From NCBI GenBank assembly GCA_020217165.1, contig JAIWOE010000060.1, positions 1-18,234 of the forward strand: a stretch of 18,234 nucleotides of DNA. Direction: 5' to 3'. The DNA comes from Desulfovibrio sp. (GTDB lineage: Bacteria > Desulfobacterota > Desulfovibrionia > Desulfovibrionales > Desulfovibrionaceae). Positions 1-6,759 of the stretch are shown piece by piece; within the stretch, counting starts at the first letter, position 1, and the number at the start of each line of letters is the position of its first letter. The translations under genes were made by a program, and so were the position numbers. Under the pieces are notes generated by a model. That model was not told where the DNA came from. It did no database searches and saw nothing but the letters and a program-made list of their open reading frames with translations.

Positions 1-1294
1 GGACGTCCACGGCGTGGGCCGGTGACAGGCACGTCCCCGCCCGCACCAGCAGCAGGTGCACGCCTGCCAGGAACCAATCCCCGGGGATGGCGGCCACCTT
101 TGCCGCCAGGCCCGGGTGGCCGGTCTGCCCCAGGGCCCGGGCCGTGCCTGCGGCCATGCGAGCCAGATAGGCGGATTGATACACGCCGCCCACGCAGACC
201 ACCCCGCGGGCCAGGGCCAGGGCGGCATAGCTGGTGAACAGGGAGGGCAGGAGCCGACGCGAGGCCAGGCCTTCCAGCACTGCCGCGGGCTCCCAGGGCC
301 AGGTGCAAGCATAGCCGCTGCGAGAGCTGCCCGACAGCCGCCATCCCGAGGCCGTCCGCTCCAGGCGCAGGGGCGTCTGGCGGCCCTTGTGGTCCGCGGC
401 CCAGAAAAAACAGGTGCCTGCGCCGGCCAGGTCGTCATGGCCGGGCCTGTCCAGGCCGCAGCACTGTTCCAGCCGGTGCATGGTCCAGCACCCGGGGCAG
501 CCGTCCAGGGCCGCCAGCAGGCGGGTGCGAATGGCCTCGTCCCACAACAATCCCCACATCAGAGATGATGGCTGCAGCAGGTCCCCTTGCAGCAGGCGGG
601 CGGTCACGGTCTCCAGTTCCAGAAATTCCAGGGGCGGAGCCAGGCCGTCCACAAAGAGCCTGGACCACAGCAGACGGTTCCAGCGGGCTGCCTGGTCTGC
701 GAAGCGATTGTCCGGCCTCACGCCGATATCACTGCGTAAATCTTCCAAAAAGTCCAGGGCGGCCTGGCGCTGTGCCGGCAAGAGGCGGACGTCCTCCCGC
801 ACGGCCCTGCAGGATCGCTGCAGGTCTTCCCGGGTGACGGGCGGGGCGGCGGCGGCCATGGTCTGCCGCAGTCGGGCCGGGGCCAGGGGGATTTTGATGG
901 TGCGCGTTTCGCCGGCATGGGGGGAGAAGTCCGAACACAACAGCCCGGCCGGAAAGGTGACGTTGTTCAAGGATGGCAACCCGGTGGCCAGCACCGGCAC
1001 GGGGCTGGGTCCTGGGGCCGAGGTGTCCAGCAACCCGGGCAAGGCAAAGGCCAGGGTGGATTGCCAGGACTGGGCCAGGGTGTCCAGCCCGTGATGATTG
1101 GCCGTGAGCACCACGGGGGTCCGTTCCAGGCAGGCCGGCAGGTCATGCCGGGATTGCACGGGCGATGGCAGGGATGTCCCCAGCATCCGGACATGATCCG
1201 TCAGCAAACGGGCACCGGCGGCCTCCAGCAAGGCGGCCAGGGCAGGCAGGCGCTGCAGGACGTCCCGGGCCAGGGTCTCGGGGCAGGGGCTCAC
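1..1294 (-). CDS. Uncharacterised protein, C-terminus cut by window edge
   Basis: I do not recognise this protein. From the GTG at 1294 the minus frame stays open for 431 codons to the left edge, so the gene is partial at its 3' end. It begins M-S-P-C-P-E-T-L and contains a striking VVLTANHHGLDTLAQSW segment (about residues 66-82) and a later CVGGVYQSAYL segment (about residues 385-395). It has no signal peptide and no clear membrane segments. Codon use is that of a real gene in this genome, rich in CTG and GCC. Its start overlaps the stop of the upstream sensor-MFS gene as GTGA (1291-1294), so the two are almost certainly translationally coupled and may act together. It could be a soluble enzyme or an accessory protein working with the transporter; the sequence does not decide. 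Confidence 0.8.
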   Translation of the reverse strand, partial: MSPCPETLARDVLQRLPALAALLEAAGARLLTDHVRMLGTSLPSPVQSRHDLPACLERTPVVLTANHHGLDTLAQSWQSTLAFALPGLLDTSAPGPSPVPVLATGLPSLNNVTFPAGLLCSDFSPHAGETRTIKIPLAPARLRQTMAAAAPPVTREDLQRSCRAVREDVRLLPAQRQAALDFLEDLRSDIGVRPDNRFADQAARWNRLLWSRLFVDGLAPPLEFLELETVTARLLQGDLLQPSSLMWGLLWDEAIRTRLLAALDGCPGCWTMHRLEQCCGLDRPGHDDLAGAGTCFFWAADHKGRQTPLRLERTASGWRLSGSSRSGYACTWPWEPAAVLEGLASRRLLPSLFTSYAALALARGVVCVGGVYQSAYLARMAAGTARALGQTGHPGLAAKVAAIPGDWFLAGVHLLLVRAGTCLSPAHAVDV

Positions 1295-3783
1295 GTGCGC
1301 TGCCCCAGGCGTCTGGTCAGCATCCAGAAGAGCAGGGTGGCCGCCAGCACCCCCAGCCCCACGGCAGCCACGCCATCCCCCAGGCCCAGCACGGCCACGG
1401 CCGCGCCCAGGCACAGGGGCCCCAGCACCTGACCCAGGCGTTCCACGGCGCTGGTGATGCTCAGGGCGGAGGCTTCGCCCAGGGCCTTGGTTTCGGCCAG
1501 GTCCAGGGCAAAGGCGCTTTGGGCGGCAAAGGCAATGCTGGCGGAAAGCCCCAGCAGGGCCGTGGCGGCCGCGGCCGCGGCCAGGCCATCCAACACGGCG
1601 TAGGCCCCCAGCCCCATGGCGGCCAGCAGGCCGGCAATGGTGATCCAGACGTGGCGACGGGAGGAGTGGTCGATGATCCTGGCCAGGGGCGGCGCCAGAT
1701 AGATCAGGCAGACGCTGTAGAGCATGAGCACGCGGCCCACGTCGGACTGGCTGGCGCCGCCGCGGATCAGGGCCAGGGGCAGCAGATAATTCAGGTACCC
1801 GATAAGTCCCAGGGCCCCGGGCAGGATGGCGCAGCAGGCCAGGGCCAGCACGGCCCGGCTGCGCAGGAACCGCGGCAGGGCGCCAGGGGTTCTCACCGGG
1901 CGGGACGCCGCTGCTGCGGGGGGCTGGTGGGAGGCGACGCCCTGACCCTCCCTGAACAGCAGGGGCAGGGCCAGGGCCAGGGCCAGCAACAGGCCCGCAG
2001 CCACCAGGAAAATGGGCGCGTACCCCACGCGCTCGGCCAGCATGGCCCCGGCCGCACCGCCGCACAGGCTGCCGGCGTAGACCCCGGCAAACAGTTGGGC
2101 CATGCCGCGTCCGCGCTCGTCCACCCGGGTGTTGGCCACCACGAATCCCTGGGTGGCCATGATGCCCAGGCCATAGCCCAGGCCGGTGATGCCTCGGGCA
2201 GCGATGAAGGTCAGGGCATCCGGGGCCATGGCCGAAAGCAGGGATCCCACTGCGGCGCCGGCCAGGCCCAGCATGCACGGCAGCCGCCAGCCCACCCTGT
2301 CTATCCACGCCCCAGAAGCCAGCACCGTCAGGCCGGCGCAGGCCATTTCCGCAGAAATGGGCAGGCCCAGCACCACATCCTTGGCCAGGCCGAACAGGGG
2401 CGTGTACAGCGCCTCCATCTGCAGGGGGATGAAGGACAGGCTGGTGTCCAAGGCAAAGAGGAAGATGAAGGCCACAGGACGGATAGCGCCGTAGCCCGCG
2501 GACGGTGCCGGCAGGGACGAGGCTGCGTCCGTGGCGGTGTGGGCCAGGCGTGGGCCATGGCCGCCATTGCGCAGCACCAGCAGGATGGTTTCCACCAGGA
2601 AGAGCAGGGCGATGATGCCCACGGTGGCGGCGTCCAGCACGATATCCCGGGTGGTTTCGGCCAGATTGGCGCGGGAGAGGGTGGCCCGCACCAGCCCGGC
2701 GAGCTGCGGCTGGCCATCCGTGGTGCGCTGCAGGGGCGTCTCGAACTGCAGGGAGGGGTCGCCATCCCTTGTGGTTGTCAGGGGGACGGTGGTGTTGCCC
2801 GTGGACGTGGCGGCATAGCGGACTTCCCCGCCCGTATCCAGCACGGCCAGGGATTCGATCTCCGCATCTCCGGCAATGAGTGCCCCCAGCCGGCGGTCCA
2901 GCCCGTGCATGCGTTCCAGGGACAGGCCCTTGTCCAACAGGCGGTTGATGTCCATGGCAGCCGCACCGGCCAGGGCCAGGGATTTGTCCTGCAGCATCTG
3001 GCGGTGCAGCTGTCGGAAGTCATGGATGGTCAGCAGGGAGTAGCCCAGCAACGCCAGACCGGTGACCAGGCAGCCGGCCAGCATGATGCGCCGGTTGGGG
3101 TCTCTCCCTTCAAAAACACTTCCTGGTGCGCTGGCCCGGGCGGCCAGGGGCAGCGCCACGGCCAGCAGCACCCCTGCTCCCAGCAGGCATGCGAGCATGT
3201 GCACCAGGGCGCTGCGCAGGCCGGCATGGATACGTTCCGCGAACACGGTTTCCGGGATGCCCAGCACCAGATTGCCGGCCCGGCCGCCTTCAGGGGTGCG
3301 CACGGGAAAGACAAGCTGCCGCATGCCGGCATGGGAGACGGCCGTGACATTGTGATTTCCCGCCATGGCATCGGGCGAATCGGGACCGCTTTTCCAGTCG
3401 GGACCCAGCAGCGCGGTCAGGGGGCGGCCCACCAGGGCGGGGTCCAGGCTCTGGACAATGTTGCCGTCCGCGTCGGCAATGACCAGGTTTGCCAGGCCGG
3501 GCAGGCTCTGGCGGGCGGTCTGGACGCGTTCCTCCATGCCCACCAGGCTCACGCCGGCCTGCAAGGGCTTGCCAAAACGCACCGCCGCCTCCAGGGCCTG
3601 CCGCAGGGCCGCGCCGGCAGCGTCTGCCTGGGAACGCACGGCCCTGGTTTGCAGGGATTCCAGGCGCGAAAGGGACAAGCCCGCGGCAAAGGCCATGGCC
3701 AGGGCCAGCAACACCAGCAGCAGGGCAGCCAGCCGGCGCAGGGGTGCGGGGTGTGGCGTGTGCGAGAAAAGCGGCTTGCTCAT
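1291..3783 (-). CDS. MFS transporter with N-terminal double sensor (Cache-like) region
   Basis: This is a polytopic membrane protein of 830 aa, about twice the usual MFS length. A first membrane segment (about 16-38) is followed by an extracytoplasmic domain (about 40-190) whose core VIADADGNIVQSLDPALVG is typical of Cache/PAS-like ligand sensors. A pair of membrane segments (about 192-214 and 232-252) leads to a second extracytoplasmic domain (about 255-383) with a SLAVLDTGGEVRYAA core. Another helix (about 386-405) precedes a complete MFS domain (about 435-825), which carries a motif-A-like SGAWIDRVGWRL at about 489-500 and the related loop RIIDHSSRRH between the halves. The start is the ATG at 3783, preceded by AAGG about 7 nt upstream. 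It is the first gene of a minus-strand unit and is divergent from an RsbW-like ATPase. The substrate is unknown; the sensor domains suggest ligand-gated transport or a transporter used as a signal receptor (inference). Confidence 0.88.
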   Translation of the reverse strand: MSKPLFSHTPHPAPLRRLAALLLVLLALAMAFAAGLSLSRLESLQTRAVRSQADAAGAALRQALEAAVRFGKPLQAGVSLVGMEERVQTARQSLPGLANLVIADADGNIVQSLDPALVGRPLTALLGPDWKSGPDSPDAMAGNHNVTAVSHAGMRQLVFPVRTPEGGRAGNLVLGIPETVFAERIHAGLRSALVHMLACLLGAGVLLAVALPLAARASAPGSVFEGRDPNRRIMLAGCLVTGLALLGYSLLTIHDFRQLHRQMLQDKSLALAGAAAMDINRLLDKGLSLERMHGLDRRLGALIAGDAEIESLAVLDTGGEVRYAATSTGNTTVPLTTTRDGDPSLQFETPLQRTTDGQPQLAGLVRATLSRANLAETTRDIVLDAATVGIIALLFLVETILLVLRNGGHGPRLAHTATDAASSLPAPSAGYGAIRPVAFIFLFALDTSLSFIPLQMEALYTPLFGLAKDVVLGLPISAEMACAGLTVLASGAWIDRVGWRLPCMLGLAGAAVGSLLSAMAPDALTFIAARGITGLGYGLGIMATQGFVVANTRVDERGRGMAQLFAGVYAGSLCGGAAGAMLAERVGYAPIFLVAAGLLLALALALPLLFREGQGVASHQPPAAAASRPVRTPGALPRFLRSRAVLALACCAILPGALGLIGYLNYLLPLALIRGGASQSDVGRVLMLYSVCLIYLAPPLARIIDHSSRRHVWITIAGLLAAMGLGAYAVLDGLAAAAAATALLGLSASIAFAAQSAFALDLAETKALGEASALSITSAVERLGQVLGPLCLGAAVAVLGLGDGVAAVGLGVLAATLLFWMLTRRLGQRT

Positions 3784-3910
3784 GGACTTGCCTTGTCGTA
3801 TTCAGGAGTGGGTCATTCTTTGGAACGCACAGGCCCGGACTGCGCCGCACCGTGAGGAGCCATCGCGCCAATCGTTTCCACTTGTTCCAGCAGCATACGA
3901 AAATAGTTTC
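3784..3910. promoter_or_regulatory. Divergent intergenic region
   Basis: These 127 bp separate the divergent sensor-MFS and RsbW-like genes and must hold at least the outward promoter of each. I could not assign convincing -35/-10 pairs. The A/T-rich stretch around 3896-3910, immediately before the plus-strand ATG, is the most promoter-like part, and the ribosome binding site there is weak. Confidence 0.4.
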
Positions 3911-4336
3911 ATGTCCGCCAGCATCGAGCGCACCGCTTCCCTCGACAGCATCGAGGAATTCAAGGCCTTTCTCAAAAGCGAGGCCGTGGCTGGCGGCGTG
4001 CCTGAGCTGGAAATGGGCCGGGTGACCCTGGCCCTGGAAGAGGTGCTCACGAGTATTGTCTACCATGCCTACCCTAAGGCCGATGGCCGCATCAACCCTC
4101 GTCACACCATTCAGCTGGCCTGCAAGGCCAAGGACGGCCAGCTGCTGATGCGCATTGTGGACAAGGGCAAGCCCTTCAATGCCCTGGCGGATGCCGGCAG
4201 CGGGCTGGACCTGCTGGGCGGGGGCGGCGGCATGGGGATCTACCTGGTGCGCAAGATCATGGACAAGGTGCAGTACGAGCGCATCGGGGACTTTAATGTC
4301 CTGCGGTTGCTGTATACGAGCAAGGCGGCCCGGTAG
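3911..4336 (+). CDS. RsbW/SpoIIAB-like GHKL ATPase (anti-sigma type), altered N box
   Basis: This 141-aa protein matches the single-domain HATPase_c_2 family, which includes the anti-sigma factors and serine kinases SpoIIAB and RsbW. These bind a sigma factor or phosphorylate a STAS anti-antagonist. The N-box helix is at about 43-54 (EEVLTSIVYHAY), the D-x-G box is VDKGKPF (83-89, Asp84), and a glycine-rich ATP lid is at 103-109, followed by GIYLVRKIMDKVQYER. Position 48 is Ser (codon AGT), where the family has the Mg-chelating Asn, so ATP binding or kinase activity may be altered. The start is the ATG at 3911, where the family homology begins; the frame is open further upstream without a better start. 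No STAS antagonist, PP2C phosphatase or sigma factor gene is visible nearby, so its partner must be encoded elsewhere or it may serve the divergent sensor-transporter gene. Confidence 0.85.
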   Translation: MSASIERTASLDSIEEFKAFLKSEAVAGGVPELEMGRVTLALEEVLTSIVYHAYPKADGRINPRHTIQLACKAKDGQLLMRIVDKGKPFNALADAGSGLDLLGGGGGMGIYLVRKIMDKVQYERIGDFNVLRLLYTSKAAR

Positions 4337-4407
4337 GCTTTTTTCGGGGTGTCGTCCCGGAATCCGCACCGGCGGCCGCCTTGTGCTGCGTGGTGCCCCG
4401 GCAGGGG

Positions 4408-4824
4408 CTATCTGGAATGCCCCACGTCCCCGGCGTCAGGCGGATTCTTTTCTGAGGCCTGCGCGTGGCCGGCCCTGTCGGCCCTGTCGGTCATTTCGAT
4501 CATGGACGATCGGCTGGCCAGGGGCAACGCCCGGGCGTCCAGGCCGTAGTCACCAGGATCCAGCCCAACTTCCGCGGAGATCGCCTCCAGATGCTCCGGA
4601 CAATAAAAGCGGTTGGCCGAGTGCCGGCCACACAGCCGGCAGGGCCAGGTGCGCTGTGGCGGCGGCAGGTCGTCTATTTCTGGAGATTCCAGGGCCGCCT
4701 CCCCCAGAAACCGGCAGGCTGGGCACAAGGTGCCAGCCCCGGGCAGCCGGGGCAGCCGGTGCGGCATGACGTAAAAGGTGGCCCCGCAACGACGGCACCT
4801 GCGCGAAACCGGCAGGGAACTCAT
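4408..4824 (-). CDS. Small multi-CxxC zinc-ribbon protein
   Basis: This is a 138-aa soluble protein with three cysteine pairs: CRRC (10-13), CPAC (34-37) and CRLC (62-65). The last is followed by H68 and a YCPEH motif (74-78). The spacing suggests two zinc sites, one formed by the first two pairs and one by the CRLC...CPEH unit. The C-terminal 50 residues are polar and probably disordered. The ATG at 4824 overlaps the stop of the upstream 71-aa gene as ATGA (4821-4824), so the two form a translationally coupled operon. The function is unknown; zinc-ribbon proteins of this size often bind nucleic acid or act as adaptors. It ends 71 bp from the convergent RsbW-like gene. An in-frame extension further upstream is rejected because it overlaps the preceding gene. 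Confidence 0.75.
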   Translation of the reverse strand: MSSLPVSRRCRRCGATFYVMPHRLPRLPGAGTLCPACRFLGEAALESPEIDDLPPPQRTWPCRLCGRHSANRFYCPEHLEAISAEVGLDPGDYGLDARALPLASRSSMIEMTDRADRAGHAQASEKNPPDAGDVGHSR

Positions 4825-5036
4825 GCCCCTGCCTCCCCCGTTGCCGGCGCATGGCTTCCCTGAGTCAGGGCTGTTTTCCGCATGGCATCGGCTGTGTCTG
4901 CGTGCGAGTCCGCGCGTGCATGATCCCGCGCTTCCTGTTCCTCCATGGCCTGCTCCAAGGGCAACCACCGATCTCCCACGCGGTGCAGCAGAACGCCGGT
5001 AACGTCGTCTCGTGTCAGGGTGGACATGCGAGGCAT
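4821..5036 (-). CDS. Small hypothetical protein, 71 aa
   Basis: This is a 71-aa acidic, His/Asp-rich protein with a folded-looking N-terminal part (MSTLTRDDVTGVLLHRVGDR) and a low-complexity C-terminal half. The ATG at 5036 has AAGGAG with 6-nt spacing upstream. A good sigma70-type promoter lies about 50-80 bp further upstream. The stop overlaps the next gene's ATG (ATGA), coupling it to the zinc-ribbon protein. Met4 is a possible alternative start. I do not recognise a family. The promoter, ribosome binding site and coupling together make this a real gene despite its size. Confidence 0.7.
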   Translation of the reverse strand: MPRMSTLTRDDVTGVLLHRVGDRWLPLEQAMEEQEARDHARADSHADTADAMRKTALTQGSHAPATGEAGA

Positions 5037-5090
5037 GGCTCTCTCCTTGATGACGGTTGCGCGCGCCAGGTGGCGAACGTACTGTGGGAG

Positions 5091-5118
5091 AGTGTATCTA
5101 TTTAGAGAAGATTGTCAA
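5091..5118 (-). promoter_or_regulatory. Sigma70-type promoter of the small-protein/zinc-ribbon operon
   Basis: On the minus strand TTGACA (5113-5118) is separated by 16 bp from TACACT (5091-5096). The expected start of transcription is near 5084, giving a leader of about 48 nt before the ATG at 5036. The -35 hexamer is a perfect consensus and sits in a locally AT-rich patch. Confidence 0.65.
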
Positions 5119-5158
5119 GGCTTGCGTCTCTTTTTTGATAAAGACACAGATGTTGGGA

Positions 5159-5380
5159 TTATCCCGTGAAATCACAGATGGTTGCCGCTTCCTCCGGGGG
5201 CGGCGCAGCAGCCAGCAGGGTGGCGATGTCGTCCACCCGCCGGCCCATGAGGCCGGTGACATAGGCGGCGCCCTCGGCGCGAACGGGTCGGCCGCCCTCG
5301 CCATGGCAGCCGAAGGAGTCCTCAAGAAATTGCAATGCCGCAGCCACGGCATAGAGTTCCGCAATGGGGTCCTGCTGCAT
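5159..5380 (-). CDS. Small hypothetical protein, 73 aa
   Basis: This is a 73-aa protein beginning MQQDPIAELYAVAAALQFLE, with an amphipathic helical N-terminus and a second helix VDDIATLLAAA followed by a Pro/Glu tail. The frame is open further upstream to 5437, but the ATG at 5380 is preferred because GGAGGGGG lies 6 nt in front of it. No family is recognised. It is separate from the preceding operon (40 bp beyond that operon's -35) and has its own AT-rich upstream element at 5460-5500. Its position between phage-like regulators hints at an accessory or prophage-type gene, but this is only context. Confidence 0.55.
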   Translation of the reverse strand: MQQDPIAELYAVAAALQFLEDSFGCHGEGGRPVRAEGAAYVTGLMGRRVDDIATLLAAAPPPEEAATICDFTG

Positions 5381-5465
5381 CTGAAATCCCCCTCCGCAGG
5401 GATGATGAGTAAATCGCGTTGCCAGGGCAGCCCCCAACGCGGCCCGGCTGGGGTGGCTGCTTTAT

Positions 5466-5496
5466 TAATTTATCAATATAGAATCTAATTTGTCAA
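5466..5496 (-). promoter_or_regulatory. AT-rich promoter/operator with 11-bp direct repeat
   Basis: On the minus strand TTGACAAATTA (5486-5496) and TTGATAAATTA (5466-5476) are direct repeats differing at one base, with a 20-bp period (about two helical turns). The first copy contains a consensus TTGACA -35 (5491-5496). The best -10 candidate is TAAATT (5467-5472, 18-bp spacer), which lies inside the second copy. A protein binding both copies would cover the promoter. It lies about 86 bp upstream of the 73-aa gene. Confidence 0.5.
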
Positions 5497-5672
5497 TTCG
5501 GAGAGCGGAAGGTGTCGGCCCGGGACACGGCTCGCTGCGGCGGAAAGGCTGGCGATTGTCCCACTGCGAACCTGCCATCAACACACAGCAAGATGGCCGG
5601 CAAGCGGGTCATTGGGTCGCAGGATGCGGGGGAAGGAGGGGCAGCACCGGCCAGTCGCCGGGTGCGGGCGCG

Positions 5673-6440
5673 TTACTTGCGCGTCATGTCGCTCCAGGCC
5701 CAGACCACGCGCCCCACCAGGGCGCGGGAGATTTCTCCCTGGTATTCCGCCTGGAAGTCATAGGTGCGGGGGGGGTGCTCCACGGCGTTGTCGGAGTAGA
5801 ACACCACGCGCAGGGTCCGATGCTGGTGCTCGAAGATGACGCGCTTGACGGCTAGGCCGCAGTCCGGAGGCGGGTCCTGGACCAGATAGATATTGCCCGG
5901 GGGGTGTGGCTCGCGGTGGATGTCGTTGCGATCCACCAACAGGATGTCCCCGGGGTGGATGGTGGGAGCCATGGAGGTTTGCGCCTTGCCCACCCGCACG
6001 GCCACCAGGTTAGATTTGCCGCGGATGGCCTCCTGCCAGCGCCAGACGATGACCCAGTCCCGCACCACGTGTTCGGGGATCAGCCCCGCGCCTGCGGCCA
6101 CGGCCTGCTCCACCAGGGGCACGGCCAGGTAGTCCTCGCTGGGAGGGGTGACGCGGGCGCCCTGGGGCAGGCCGTCGTACTCCTTGATGCTGACGATGGT
6201 GGGCGGCTCAAAGCGCAATTCCCGCGTGGTTTCCACCCGCTCCTCGGGAAAGGTGATGTTCGCCCCCAGGGCCTCCAACCAGCCCAGAAAGTCCTGGGCG
6301 TTGGTGTTCTTCTGACTATTCAGGACTTTGTACACCGTGGCCCGGGGGGCGCCCAGCTTGAGGGCCAGGGCCCCGGGGCCGCCCAGCTGGCGGGCGTGGT
6401 GGGTCAGCCAATCCAAGGCGCGTTGGTACAGGGTGGACAT
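5673..6440 (-). CDS. CI-like phage-type repressor with S24 (LexA-family) protease domain
   Basis: This 255-aa protein has an N-terminal helix-turn-helix (about 20-45, with GGPGALALKLGAPRATVYKV) and a C-terminal S24 peptidase domain (about 104-250). The catalytic Ser156 is in TSMAPTIHPGDILLVDR and the general-base Lys199 is in GLAVKRVIF. An Ala-Gly at about 116-117, in the hinge (AVAAGAG), is a plausible self-cleavage site. Such repressors hold prophage or accessory promoters shut until RecA filaments trigger autocleavage. The ATG at 6440 is chosen because homology begins there; a GTG 5 codons upstream and a longer open frame to 6578 are possible, and neither start has a strong ribosome binding site. 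It is divergent from an excisionase-like gene, the arrangement of a phage immunity switch, but no other phage genes are seen. Confidence 0.9.
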   Translation of the reverse strand: MSTLYQRALDWLTHHARQLGGPGALALKLGAPRATVYKVLNSQKNTNAQDFLGWLEALGANITFPEERVETTRELRFEPPTIVSIKEYDGLPQGARVTPPSEDYLAVPLVEQAVAAGAGLIPEHVVRDWVIVWRWQEAIRGKSNLVAVRVGKAQTSMAPTIHPGDILLVDRNDIHREPHPPGNIYLVQDPPPDCGLAVKRVIFEHQHRTLRVVFYSDNAVEHPPRTYDFQAEYQGEISRALVGRVVWAWSDMTRK

Positions 6441-6495
6441 GCCGTTGCCATAGCACACAACACTGCCGCTGGCGAGTCTATTTTTGGATTGGTGT

Positions 6496-6524
6496 TTGAC
6501 ATGGGATCTCTTATTAGATACATT
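6496..6524 (+). promoter_or_regulatory. Promoter of the excisionase-like gene
   Basis: TTGACA (6496-6501), a 17-bp spacer and TACATT (6519-6524) precede the plus-strand HTH gene. Transcription would begin near 6531, leaving a very short leader that starts at the AGGAGG ribosome binding site (6531-6536). An ATCT/AGAT inverted repeat (6506-6519) overlaps the spacer and could be an operator half-site pair for the divergent repressor; that part is weak. Confidence 0.6.
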
Positions 6525-6543
6525 TGCGGCAGGAGGAACACAC

Positions 6544-6759
6544 ATGGCCAGACTTGTGCTTGCCGGGCTGGAGACCATGGCTCAGGAGCTGGGGTGCTCC
6601 AAAAAGACGCTGTACCGCTGGATCCGGGAGCGGGGATTTCCGGCCTTCAAGATGGACGGCGCCTGGCGCGCCCTGCCCCGGGAGGTGGAAACCTGGCTTA
6701 TGGAGCAACGGGCCCTGCAGGAGGGCCGGGGAGATGGTCCGGGGGCAACGGGCGGATGA
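6544..6759 (+). CDS. Excisionase/MerR-like helix-turn-helix protein
   Basis: This is a 71-aa protein that is essentially one winged HTH of the excisionase (HTH_17, AlpA/Cox-like) type. The recognition region TMAQELGCSKKTLYRWIRER is at about 11-30, the wing FPAFKMDGAWRALPREVE follows, and WLMEQ ends the domain. The ATG at 6544 has a perfect AGGAGG 7 nt upstream; an earlier ATG at 6484 lies upstream of the promoter and is rejected. Divergence from a CI-type repressor suggests the early regulator of a lysogeny or mobile-element switch, controlling direction of transcription or excision. The last 12 residues are Gly-rich and poorly structured. Confidence 0.8.
   Translation: MARLVLAGLETMAQELGCSKKTLYRWIRERGFPAFKMDGAWRALPREVETWLMEQRALQEGRGDGPGATGG

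Noticed and set aside
1165..3855. Very long plus-strand open frame (896 codons)
   Set aside because: It is antisense to the sensor-MFS gene. Its translation is Gln/Gly/His-rich low complexity, as expected from the reverse of CTG/GCC-rich codons, and it shows no domain.
4395..4408. GCCCC/GGGGC hairpin as a terminator between convergent genes
   Set aside because: It has a short stem, overlaps the zinc-ribbon stop codon and is not followed by a T-run on either strand.
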